The notes under the pieces were generated by a model. That model was not told the origin of the DNA. It made no database searches and saw nothing but the letters and a program-made list of their open reading frames with translations. The translations under genes were made by a program, and so were the position numbers. DNA of 64,000 nt from Pterois miles. Lineage: Eukaryota; Chordata; Actinopteri; Perciformes; Scorpaenidae. Location of the stretch: the NCBI GenBank assembly GCA_947000775.1, contig CAMQGK010000048.1, forward strand, positions 3,272,001 to 3,336,000, read 5' to 3'. Positions 37,009-47,261 of this stretch are shown in pieces. Each line of letters begins with the position of its first letter. Position 1 is the first letter of the stretch.

Positions 37009-37398
37009 CAGCAAATATTTGATGATTTTGCTGTGAAACTCCACTGTGTGTGGATGGTGTGTCTGCAATGTGGGCAGCTCAGCGGTCTGAGACCTGCTGC
37101 CCCCTGGCGGCCGGCCGGTGAACTGTACCAGGACCAGGTCTTCACCAGCCACTGCCTGAGTGGGGGACATCACCCCGACCATCAGTCCTGCTCTGAGCAC
37201 TCCAGGACCTCATGATCACATGTAGTTTGTGGAGTGACAGACAGACACCTTGAGGACACAAAGTGATGAGGACCCAAAGAGGAAGTCAGGTCAAGAGGTG
37301 GAGAGGGAGGATACAGTTAAAGTCATCGGTCAATTTTCCATCCAAACCTTTTAAAAATTTACCTGAATTTCCAGAAAATCTGCGATAGAAAATGTGAG

Positions 37399-37713
37399 TT
37401 AATCCATCCACTGCTGTTCTGGGAATTGAGGAAAAACAGCTGATGGTGCTAATTCTCCATCTGAGGCTTCGATCAGAGCGCCAACCAAACCTCGAACAAC
37501 CGAGAACAGGATGGAAAACACTTTTTCATGCACTGATCTGAGGAAGGTTTCAGTCTGCTCATCGCTCCCTGATGTTTTCGGCTCTTCAGCGGAAGCTTCA
37601 GTGATGTTTAAGTCACCTGCTTCAGGTATCTCATCATTTACAGTATTTGTCTGTTTCCATTGCACTTGTACACGTGTTGAACATGGTTTATTTGTTAAAA
37701 CTGTCATTACATC
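37399..37713 (-). CDS. Putative terminal exon of an unknown gene
   Basis: The minus strand shows a pyrimidine-rich TTTATGTTTTTGCTGTCAG acceptor just before 37713. An open frame of about 104 codons then runs to TAA at 37399. The peptide is acidic and Ser/Thr/Glu-rich in its middle (ITEASAEEPKTSGSDEQTE), followed by a hydrophobic segment (EKVFSILFSVVRGLVGALIE). No family is recognised and no partner exon was found upstream. It may be chance. Confidence 0.25.
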   Translation of the reverse strand, partial: DVMTVLTNKPCSTRVQVQWKQTNTVNDEIPEAGDLNITEASAEEPKTSGSDEQTETFLRSVHEKVFSILFSVVRGLVGALIEASDGELAPSAVFPQFPEQQWMD

Positions 37714-37808
37714 CTGACAGCAAAAACATAAATCAAATGCTCTGGCAAAAAAAAAAATAATAATGCATTTGGTATCTGTGGCCATCGCAGGACTGTAATA
37801 AGCCTGTT

Positions 37809-38160
37809 CAATAGAATGGCCCTCTACCTACCTGTCTAGCTACCTGTCTAGCTACCTGTCTACCTACCTGCACCTACCTGTCCACCTACCTGTCTACCTA
37901 CCTGTCCACCTACCTGTCTACCTACCTGTCCACCTACCTGTCTACCTACCTGTCTATCTACCTGTCCACCTACCTGTCTACCTACCTGTCTACCTACCTG
38001 TCCACCTACCTGTCTACCTACCTGTCTACCTACCTGTCCACCTACCTGTCTACCTACCTGTCCACCTACCTGTCTACCTACCTGTCCACCTACCTGTCTA
38101 CCTACCTGTCCACCTACCTGTCTACCTACCTGTCCACCTACCTGTCTACCTACCTAATGA
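37809..38160. repeat. (CTAC CTGT) tetranucleotide array
   Basis: CTACCTGTCTACCTACCTGT with CCACCTACCTGT variants, about 16- to 28-bp higher period. Directly followed by a 100-bp tandem array. Confidence 0.95.
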
Positions 38161-38407
38161 TAATGTTGGGGAGTGTCTCTGGAGAGAGGTCTGAAGGGAC
38201 AGACTGTCTACCTGTCTACCTACCGTACCTGTCCACCTACCTGTCCACCTACCTAATGATAATGTTGGGGAGTGTCTCTGGAGAGAGGACTGAAGGGACA
38301 GACTGTCTACCTGTCTACCTACCTGTACCTGTCCACCTACCTGTCCACCTACCTAATGATAATGTTGGGGAGTGTCTCTGGAGGGAGGACTGAAGGGACG
38401 GACTGTC
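38155..38407. repeat. 100-bp tandem repeat, 2.5 copies
   Basis: AATGATAATGTTGGGGAGTG starts at 38155, 38255 and 38355. Each unit combines about 55 bp of unique sequence with a CTACCTGT stretch, so the array grew out of the neighbouring tetranucleotide. Confidence 0.93.
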
Positions 38408-40437
38408 AGTGTTCATGACTCTCGAGATTTAGCGTCTTTTCAAGCTAGTGCTGCTAATTACTTTTATTTTTTTCACAGTTTTTTTCATGTGCAAATTTGA
38501 AATATACATAAAAACAGGGTGATGGAAATACACTTGGTGTGAACATGAACTGGACCTATTGTGAGACAGTGAGCAAATATTGTGTTCCTTTAACGGTGTT
38601 ACATACAGGATGAGGAGCATTTCTATTTCCTCTCAACACCTTTCAGCATGGTGACAGCTCACAGCCAACGGTGCAAACAGCACAAAAACAACGACTGACA
38701 AAGATGGGAGGCAACTGGAGGACGTCGGTCAGGACGGCGTGATCAGCTGTAACCGCCTTATCAGAGCAGTGCAGTTTTAGGGCGGGGCTACCTTGTGATT
38801 GACAGGCCGCTACCACAGCGTTGGCTGGTCGGGGAGTTGTCCGTGTTTTTATTAGTTTAACCCTTAGCTCCACCCTCTCACATATGCCATATGCCGAACT
38901 GGAGGCTTCAAAACGGCGGTCCACAAACGCGTGGATGATGTCGCGGTGTACAGTAAACGCTTCAGCCTAATGGGGGGAAAAACCAGAAGTTTCATGTGTG
39001 TTGTTACAGATATGTGAGTGTGCAAAAACAGTAGAAAACACAATAACACCATGAAGAAAATCAAGTGGGAAAAGGGGATTTGAATCAGAAAACAAGATTA
39101 AAATAACTCTTACAGATCTTGAAAGCTCATATTCTCTGAATCAGCCCCCAAAAAGTGAGAATTTTATGTTAGTCCCTGAAAAACTATTATTATTATTATT
39201 ATTATCCCAAAAGTCAATCAACAAAACAGCAGCACAACCAGGAGAATATTGAAACAAAGATGTCAAAGATCTATAAAATAAAAACCTTGATACAGGAAAC
39301 AAACGTCACCACAAAGCAGGGACAACAAGCTGCACAGCCTTCACACCTCACGCAGTTAGTGAAGTGCTTCACAAAACTTCAAGTCTGGACTGACATCAAA
39401 TGTCATTTTTATTTTTTAATATTTGTCTGTGTGTTAGTATTTGTTTATATACAGTATACATATTAAGCCATGTGAGTTTCAGTGCCATTAAATGACTGTG
39501 CCATGATCACATTTATTCAGTAATTTATTAAGATTTCTGCTTTTTCACGGACTGTTGAGGCCAAACTGTATCTCTGTCAGGTACAGACGAACCAAACCGA
39601 CTCAGGTGAGTCCGAATAAACAGTGTTGGTCTGAGCCTCGGCTTTGGCTACAACCTCAAGATCATATTCAGAAACATATCCGGGCCTGACTCAACACAAC
39701 GTCAGTAGCTACGAACGGGAAACATGTACAGAGGGAATTATGGGAACACAACAAACACATAAGAATATACAGACGAACGAATTTAGTAAAACAAATACGC
39801 AGATATATGTATGTACACAATCTCTGATTTAAAAACAGAAGTCAAAGTCATAAAACACAGTAACACTGGGAAAATAAAGTTTTACTGAGCATAATGGTTG
39901 GCAGTCTGATTTCACCAGCCTCATTCAGCGGAGGTCTGGAGACAACACCCCCCTCCAGTGGTGACGTTACCTCAACCAGACAGCTGACTAAAACACCATC
40001 ATAACATTCAAAATCAGATGGCAAACAGAACAAACTTAGAAAACAAAATTCAAATCTGGTATTGCATATATCATATGTACACCATAACAACAAGCCCTAT
40101 AACGTAGAATACACAAGCAAAGCTAGTAATGTTACAAAGACAGACAGACCTATCAAATGTCTTACGTCCCATACGACCACGTTTGTAGTACTTTGTTGAT
40201 GTATTCATTTATTTATCTCTTGTGATATGGAACTAAGTGCCTCACTGTATTTGTAGTTTCTGCTCTTTAAAGCTGCTAGTTAGATTTATAAAACGGTCTC
40301 TATATCCTGATTTATTAAAGCCTGTAATCAGAGCCAGGAGGAGGTGCAGAAGTCTAGTTTTCTCCCAGAACACTTGAATTACAACATGATGGGAGGAATT
40401 TCTGTCAGTGATGCCAAAAACAGTCTGCCTGTTGTTG
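38408..40437. other. No gene recognised
   Basis: 2 kb with only a short (TTA)n at 39186-39206. Small ORFs at 38643-38924 minus, 39260-39466 plus and others have no recognisable content. Confidence 0.45.
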
Positions 40438-40914
40438 CTTTATAGGAGCAGTGTGCAGCATTCAGGAGATCTATTAGCAGAAATGATATATAATATTCAT
40501 CAGTATGTTTCCATTACTGTTGTGTTTTCATTAGCTTAGCACGAGTCCAGATGTACACAGGGAGCTGGTCCTCTTCATGGGGTCTGCCATGTTGATCCTC
40601 CATGTTTCTATAGTAACCCAGGAGGACAAACCAAACTCTGCCTCAAGAGAGAGACGTTCCTGTTTTTAAAGAACCTGAAGGCCACCGTAGTTCTACACGC
40701 TTGTGAGCCGCAGAGTGATAAACCGTGGTACCGCCAGCCGCCACTCCTACGGTAGTTTGATTACGGTAAAGATGGCCTGTGACGAAGGTCAACCACGTTA
40801 CCACAGTTTTGCACTCGGTGGCTCACAGTAGTCTTGGAAAGGGAGGAGTGACGGTTGCAATTTGCAACCACACTGCTCGATGCCACGAAATCCTACACAC
40901 TGTACCTTTAAAAA
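40438..40914. mobile_element. MITE-like fish repeat with CACTGTACCTTTAAA ends
   Basis: The left end is TTATAGGAGCAGTGTGCAGC and the right end CCTACACACTGTACCTTTAA, an imperfect inverted repeat pair. Internal GTTTCTATAGTAACCCAGGA, GGCCACCGTAGTTCTACACG and GGTTGCAATTTGCAACCACA are typical of a very common fish repeat. No coding capacity. It lies about 50 bp beyond the TRIM stop codon, so it may supply part of that gene's 3' UTR. Confidence 0.65.
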
Positions 40915-40964
40915 GCGGAAAATATAACACCAAAGTGGTACTTGTTACGATATTGATCTTGACT

Positions 40965-43900
40965 TCAGTACCAGCACACCATCAGAGGGTTTGGATCTGG
41001 TGCGCTGGCTCTAATTTTAAAATATGCCGACAGCGGCTTGGCCATGACACAAGAGCTCATGACGTGAATACGAGTCATGTTGTCTGCATCATAGAAGGAC
41101 AGTTTCTTCGATGCACAGTTTAGGTAAATCCCAATCTTTCGAGGTCTGTCTCCAAATACTAGCTCCGTGGTTCTATTTGAACTGCAGGTGGCATATTTCT
41201 GACCATCATATTTCAGGAAATTATCTTTTATACCTAGTTCCCAATAATCCCTGTGTCCAACCTCTATTTCCCAGTAATGTTGTCCTGACGTGAACTCATT
41301 AACACTGAATACAGGTGTGGCTGCAGTTTGGCCTGATCCTGCAAAGGTACCCAAACCACTGGCTCTGTTTTGGCCTGATCCTGTGGTGGAGCCAGAGCCA
41401 AAGCCAAAGCTTTGGGATTTGCCTGATCCTGCAAAGGTACCCAAACCACTGGCTCTGTTTTGGCCTGATCCTGTGGTGGAGCCAGAGCCAAAGCCAAAGC
41501 TTTGGGATTTGCCTGATCCTGCAAAGGTACCAAAACCACTGGCTCTGTTTTGGCCTGATCCTGTGGTGGAGCCAGAGCCAAAGCCAAAGCTTTGGGATTG
41601 GCCTGATCCTGCAAAGGTACCCAAACCACTGGCTCTGTTTTGGCCTGATCCTGTGGTGGAGCCAGAGCCAAAGCCAAAGCTTTGGGATTGGCCTGATCCT
41701 GCAAAGGTACCAAAACCACTGGCTCTGTTTTGGCCTGATCCTGTGCTGAAGCTAAAACCAGAGGAGTAACCTGATGGAGCTTGGTTGCTTGTGGGAGTAC
41801 AAAAGAAACTCCGCCCATCATTAGACACGGTTATTTCTTCACTGTTGCTTTTGAGCGAGAGCAGCTCTGCTCGAGGCTGGACTACCTGAAGCATCTCCTT
41901 CCATATGAAGAACTGCAGGTGGCTTTCATACGGTCCCAAAGACAAAGAGCTATTCACCACTTGGAGATCCTTTGCTCTGGGCCTGAGCATCCGTTCTGGA
42001 CGCATCCTGCTGTTACACTCAGTCCAGCTCTTCAAGAGTCTCTCTGAGTCCTCAATATTCAGAGCTGATGTCAGCTTTCCCTCCAGCTCTCTGCTCTCAG
42101 ACAAAGCTGTTTCTATAGCATTTAATCTCTCCGTCATTCTCTCAACAGCATCTTTCTCTTTGTGTTTCAGCTCATTCTTTACCTCATCTTCTCTCTTTCT
42201 CAGAAACTGGTACATCTCACCAAACTGTCTGTGGATCTGGGTCATCAGCTGCTGGGACCTCTCTCGGTTTTTAGCTAGTTCTTCCCTCTGTGCATTGGCT
42301 AGGCTCTCTGTAGCGAGGATATCCCCACAGAGCTCCTCCACAGCTTTCCCCAGCTCCTGTCTCAGAGATGCCGCTGCTTCTTTGATTGGTTTGAACTTGT
42401 GTCCTTCATGTCTCTCCCCGTCTCGGCATATGATGCAAGCTAACTGCTGATCTGTGACGCAGAACAGTTTCAGCTTTTCTTCATGCTCAGGGCACAACAC
42501 CTGTAAAAATGAATTATCTATTAATAATCCCGACAGCTAAAAAATGATGATACAAGTGTAAAAAAATGTAGGTTGATACAAAGCAGTGATAGTGGCTGTA
42601 AAGAAATAGTTACAGATGAGTACAACGCAATTATTTCTTCTGAGTTTAATCAATATTGATCAAGCAGCACTGTCCATACATAAAATGTAGGTGCGAGGGC
42701 AAAATAAGAGAAATAACTAAACGTAATGACATGACACCGTGGGTTGGTTTTCCTCCCGTCCTCCCCAATTATTTGAGTCACCAGCCGCCACTGATACATA
42801 GATACATACACACTGTACATACACACTGTATATACATACTGTACATACACACTGTATATACACACTGTACATACATACTGTACATACATACTGTACATAC
42901 ACACTGTACATACACACTGTACATACACACTGTATATACACACTGTATATACATACTGTACATACACACTGTATATACATACTGTACATACACACTGTAC
43001 ATACACACTGTACATACACACTGTACATACACACTGTATATACATACTGTACATACACACTGTACATACACACTGTATACATACATACTGTACATACACA
43101 CTGTACATACACACTGTACATACACACTGTACATACACACTGTATATACATACTGTACATACACACTGTACATACACACTGTACATACACAAAAAAACTG
43201 TACATACACACTGTATATACATACTGTACATACACACTGTACATACATACTGTATATACACACTGTACATACACACTGTACATACACACTGTACATACAC
43301 ACTGTATATACACACTGTATATACACACTCTTTCCAGTGTTCAAATAGTTTTCTTTCCGTTGCATTATTAGTTTTGTCGGAGTGGAGAGGCTCTAACTCT
43401 GTGGCTCGCAGTTTCGAGGGAACTACAACATGAGACCATGACAGGAAAAGGCCCTCTGCCTGGAAATCTCAGTCTCCTGACGGGACCTGCTATCTAGTGT
43501 GCCACGGCCATTCCAGAGGGCCGGCATGCACAATACCAGGGCTCTATCTGGCACAGTGGATCAGGGCCATGATGGCTGTGATGTAACTGTGATTGCTGGA
43601 CAGAGACATGTCAGAACGGCTGCTGTGAAGGAGCACATCACACTAGTTACCAGGTTTAGCTTCTCTGGATCGACTGCTTACACATCAGACTGTAAACTGT
43701 AAATGGACGCATCCTTCACAGGTTTTGCACCAGAGACCCGGAGAAACGTTGTTTGGCTCCTCTGCTGTGCCTATGATGAAGGGAGCTGATGGAGAACCTA
43801 CATTTAACTAAATCTGAAATAACAATAATAATGATAATAATAATAATAATAACAATAATAATAACAATAATAATAATAATAATAATAACACAGCAGGAGA

Positions 43901-44665
43901 AACTGTATGATCCATTTAAACCTGCAACAAGCTGAGCTGCTGAGAACATACAGGCGTAACATCTGATCATCACTTTCTTTGTGGTGTTTTATTCAGTGTG
44001 TTATTGATAATTCATCTAATCTCAGATGTTTTAAAACTGTGGATGTGAATTCTTTAAACATTTCATCCCATCCTCTCATGAGTTTGGGGTGCGATCGTTT
44101 CCCCGTTTATACTACTAAATACTATAACCAATATATAACCGATACTAAAACCAAAAAGGCGCACATAGCCTGCCGCCTAACGCACAAAATATGAAATATA
44201 ATATAACACGCCAGGATTTCTGGTTAACCCGGTTTCTGACTGATGTAGGCCGGGCCTAATCAAAGACTGGGGACAAATAATGACGCACTTTGGACGCTGG
44301 ATAGAGTGAGATTAAACATGAGAAGATGAGACTAAAGAGCTGCTGTTCTGGATAAATCTGCGCATATTAACACCAATACAATGACAGCTCCTACATACCT
44401 CTGCTTTCTCCTTCCCACCCTCTTTCTTTACCTTCTCCGCGTCTTTGGCCTTCTCGGCGAGGCGTTTCAGTGCGTGGGTGGTTGGAAGACACCCCCCTCC
44501 TGCTGGGACAGCTGTCCCGCACTGTGGACAGCTGTGCTGTGAGCTCAGCACATCTGTAATGCATGCTCTGCAGAAGGAGTGTCCACAGACAAGATTCACT
44601 GGATCTGTGAAGATAGTCTGACAAATGGGACAGCTCAGATCCTCGGAGTATAACGCGGACTCCAT
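40965..44665 (-). CDS. TRIM-family E3 ubiquitin ligase (RING, B-box 2, coiled coil, PRY-SPRY) with internal 30-aa repeats
   Basis: Two coding exons read on the minus strand. Exon 1 is 44665-44399 (89 codons, ATG at 44665) and ends in GCAGAG followed by donor GTATGT. Exon 2 is 42500-40965, preceded by a TTTTTACAG acceptor. Both junctions are phase 0, giving about 600 aa. The RING is complete: C12, C15, C27, H29, C32, C35, C46, C49. A B-box 2 follows with C92, H95, C103, D106, C111, C114, H120, H123. A Glu/Lys/Gln-rich coiled coil spans roughly 125-260. PRY starts near 315 (motif ITVSNDGRS), is interrupted by repeats at about 340-481, then resumes with FTSGQHYWEIEVGHRDYWELG and runs to the end. 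An upstream in-frame ATG at 44719 would add 18 aa; I prefer 44665 because family proteins start just before the RING. The B30.2 C-terminal half looks short. By family, such proteins ubiquitinate targets in the cytosol and many are antiviral. It resembles the fish NF7/zinc-binding A33-like group; the exact orthologue is not known. Confidence 0.88.
41325..41750 (-). repeat. In-frame 90-bp coding minisatellite inside the TRIM PRY-SPRY region
   Basis: The marker GCAAAGGTAC recurs at 41341, 41431, 41521, 41611 and 41701, an exact 90-bp period. Each unit encodes 30 residues of the type GSGQNRASGFGTFAGSG followed by QSQSFGFGSGSTT. There are four full copies and a partial fifth. Copies differ only by F/L and Q/K swaps, so the array is recent or homogenised. 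The frame is preserved throughout. Confidence 0.93.
42790..43328. repeat. 13-bp minisatellite in the TRIM intron
   Basis: About 41 copies of a GTACATACACACT-type 13-bp unit, with GTATATACACACT and GTACATACATACT variants and one A-rich interruption near 43192. Because 13 is not a multiple of 3 and the unit has no stop in several frames, it produces long spurious ORFs on both strands. It lies within the 1.9-kb intron of the TRIM gene. Confidence 0.95.
43820..43889. repeat. (AAT)n microsatellite with AAC variants
   Basis: AATAATAAT run with AAC interruptions, inside the TRIM intron. Confidence 0.9.
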
Positions 44666-45059
44666 GACTCTGGCTCTGCAGACTGCGCAGTATTTTACTT
44701 TCACTTTGCTCAGTTTCACTTTCCTGAGAAAGCCGCACCCCGTCCGTCACTCACCTCGGTATTCATTCAGTTTTCATGGCCAGATAATCACAGAAACAAC
44801 ACGTTATTACTACCAACGCAGTTACTGGGAAAAATGCTGTTTTAATCCCCTCACTTGCGTTTTCAAGGACCATTAAGACTCAGATAGATATAGATATAAT
44901 AATAATAATAATAATATACTGGGGCAATAAGATTAGTGTAATATCACACTCTAGTGGTCAGATGGTGAAACTGCTGCATGGTAACAAACATTTCTGTACG
45001 TACAGTAGTTCTACTACGCTACTACTAGTACTAGTAGTAGTTTTCTTTTACAGTTGGAA
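44666..45059. other. TRIM upstream region
   Basis: Holds the 5' side of the TRIM gene. No TATA box is obvious. An (AAT)n run lies at 44898-44917 and a perfect 22-bp palindrome at 45019-45040. Confidence 0.4.
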
Positions 45060-45452
45060 CATTTCCCAGTATAATACAAACATATGGCATGAGGAGTCCA
45101 GTCTCTGGGGGGGTGCACTGTGCCTTTCAGGATAATGCCTCTGGATTTGTGGAGTAGTCGTAGTGGGAGTAGCAGATATTTGTGCCGTGTTGATGGTAGT
45201 GGGTGGACTGTCCTGAGGGATGAGGGTCCTGTACTGTCTGGAGATGGTGGGGTGTCACTCGGCATCTAGAATCTGATCCACATGACATCTCCATGTTTGT
45301 TTGCTGACATCAGCCGTGTATGTTAGTCCTGTTATTTCAGTTATCCTCCCAGGAGTCCACTTGTCTCCTCTGTAGTCAAGTGCCAGGACTTCCTGTCCAA
45401 TCTCAAGGTCTCTTGCAGCCTGGTAGTTCACAAACTCGAGTACATTTTACCT
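45060..45452 (-). pseudogene. Ty3/gypsy integrase C-terminal fragment
   Basis: The minus-strand frame reads ARDLEIGQEVLALDYRGDKW, PGRITEITGLTYTADV and WRCHVDQI, the C-terminal beta-barrel-like end of gypsy-type integrases. It continues to RHYPERHSAPPQRLD, a typical end of these fish polyproteins. One in-frame TGA interrupts it near 45264 (just after DQILDAE). No other integrase or RT part lies upstream. The clade was not checked. Confidence 0.65.
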
Positions 45453-45577
45453 CAGAGTAATGAAAAGTGGTTCAGTTTGGTCCACCACGCTGACTATACG
45501 TCACTTCCACTGTATCTGCAAACAAAACAGTAAAATGTGTTTTTCTTTCTCACCCCCAGGACACGGACCTTGAACCT

Positions 45578-45601
45578 TCATCTTATCTTATCTTATCTTA
45601 A
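45578..45601 (+). repeat. (TTATC)n tail remnant
   Basis: CATCTTATCTTATCTTATC, the simple-repeat tail of a non-LTR insertion. Confidence 0.6.
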
Positions 45602-45638
45602 CCTGAACCTGTCAAAGTTCTTGCTAGTGTTTTTATAG

Positions 45639-45833
45639 ATGGAAAAGATTTATCAAGGGACGTTTCTACTGTTCAGTGTTGAGCATCTCATGAATCAAAC
45701 TGTGTCAGATCAGCCAGGCTTCACGCTTCACAGACTTCTGAAATATTGTGCTGATTTTGAGGAATTCATTGATCCCGATGAAAAGGTGGCGATCAAGAAC
45801 TTTGACAGAGCTGGAGAGGCCCATCAGATCCAG
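45639..45833 (+). CDS. Putative internal exon of an unknown gene
   Basis: 195 bp (65 codons, phase 0 at both ends) between TTTTTATAG and a GTATTT donor. The peptide includes FTLHRLLKYCADFEEFIDPD and VAIKNFDRAGEAHQIQ and looks like globular coding sequence rather than repeat. No family is recognised, and no partner exons could be assigned. It could be a chance frame or an exon of a decayed gene. Confidence 0.3.
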
Positions 45834-46287
45834 GTATTTCATTTTTATGCTATTAATCATTATAAGTAGCTTATGTTCTGTAGCATTTACTGGCTTGTAA
45901 ACATATGCACCATATGTCACATTATTTATTATTTGTTTTGTTTTGTTTTGTTAATTGTTCAAATCAAGTCATACCCCACACCAAGATGTTTTAATGCCAG
46001 TTTTCAGGACCTTGAAAAGTAAAATTCACCCGTCTGTCACCTCCATCTACAGTACAACACCAGAAGTACAGGGAACACTTAAAATGGAGAAGGTTTCTGT
46101 TCAACGTATGCATCGGTGACTTAGCGGAGAGGCTTGGACTGAGACTATATACACACAAAAGTGTACCCACGCTGCTTTGCACGGCTGAGTTTGCACAGAC
46201 AACCGAGTCAAGTGTAGCGAATGATGACTGAAAGATGAAGAATATGAAATGTGACCATGAAAATAATGACGAATCCACAGTACACAT
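45834..46287. other. No feature recognised
   Basis: No supported ORF; an A/T-rich TTTTG run lies at 45936-45950. Confidence 0.4.
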
Positions 46288-46350
46288 CTTAAGAGATAAG
46301 ATAAGATAAGATATTCCTTTATTAGTCCGACAGTGGAGAAATTTACAGAC
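46288..46350 (-). mobile_element. SINE/LINE 3' tail fragment
   Basis: (GATAA)n followed by GATATTCCTTTATTAGTCCG then ACAGTGGAGAAATTTACAG; same family as 3435, 54650 and 57166. Confidence 0.65.
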
Positions 46351-47193
46351 TGTTACATCTTAACACTTCTTCCAGAAACTGCTTACTTGACCTCTGGCGG
46401 GCGTGAAGTGGTGAATCTCACTAGATATCAACCCAACATGGACCTGACCAGAGTTACATCTGACCAGACCTGTTGACCTGAGTTACAGGTCAACAGGTCA
46501 AATACCTGGTCTTTCCCTAAAGACAAGTGGTGAAAACACAGAGACATAATGAGTCAGAACAATCGATTTCTGCCATTAAAACGTACATGAATTAATACGT
46601 TATGCTTTGCTAACATGTTCTGATAACAGGAAGTAGTCAACATAACAAATTCAACCAAAGCAAGTTAAAATAATTACAGTTATAGACCAAAGGCTTCTCT
46701 TTATGCTAAGCATTTAATGAGACATCAATATCTTTACATGTGTATTTTAATCGCATATTATGTGTGGTCTTAAACAGAAAGTTAGGTGGTGTCTGAGCGT
46801 GAATGGCGAACTAAGCGGGGTCTCTGCTTGTCGTTTACCAGCTGGTAATCATTCCACTTTCTTTCACACACTTTCACACTTTCTCTCCCTTCTCAGGCGG
46901 AGATTTCAGTCTGCACATCAGACCAGAAAATGTCCCCTTTACCACCTGCAGGTTTTCAAAACATCTTATCTCTTTTCCAAAACTACGAGATATTTTAAAA
47001 ACACAGTTTCACTCAGAATCACTGCTTGACTGGCGAGTCCAACTGCCTTTATGTCCAGCTTAAAACATGCTGTTCATCTCCACTTTTTAACCACAATTAG
47101 CAGGCAGACCTTCACATGTGAACAGATTTGAATTCTACGTACTGACAAGACGTACACCTGCCTTCACACCCTGCTCCTCACTGTATTCTACTG

Positions 47194-47226
<33 letters not shown>

Positions 47227-47260
47227 TATCATTTACATATCAACACATGCAGAGTACATG
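46351..47260. other. No gene; (CTA)n microsatellite at 47195-47226
   Basis: About ten CTA units in otherwise unique-looking sequence. Confidence 0.6.
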
Positions 47261-47261
47261 A

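Noticed and set aside
41264..41821. Alternative ORFs (185 aa minus, 159 and 144 aa plus) across the TRIM repeat
   Set aside because: They are other-frame readings of the 90-bp repeat; the frame with RING, B-box and SPRY continuity is the real one.
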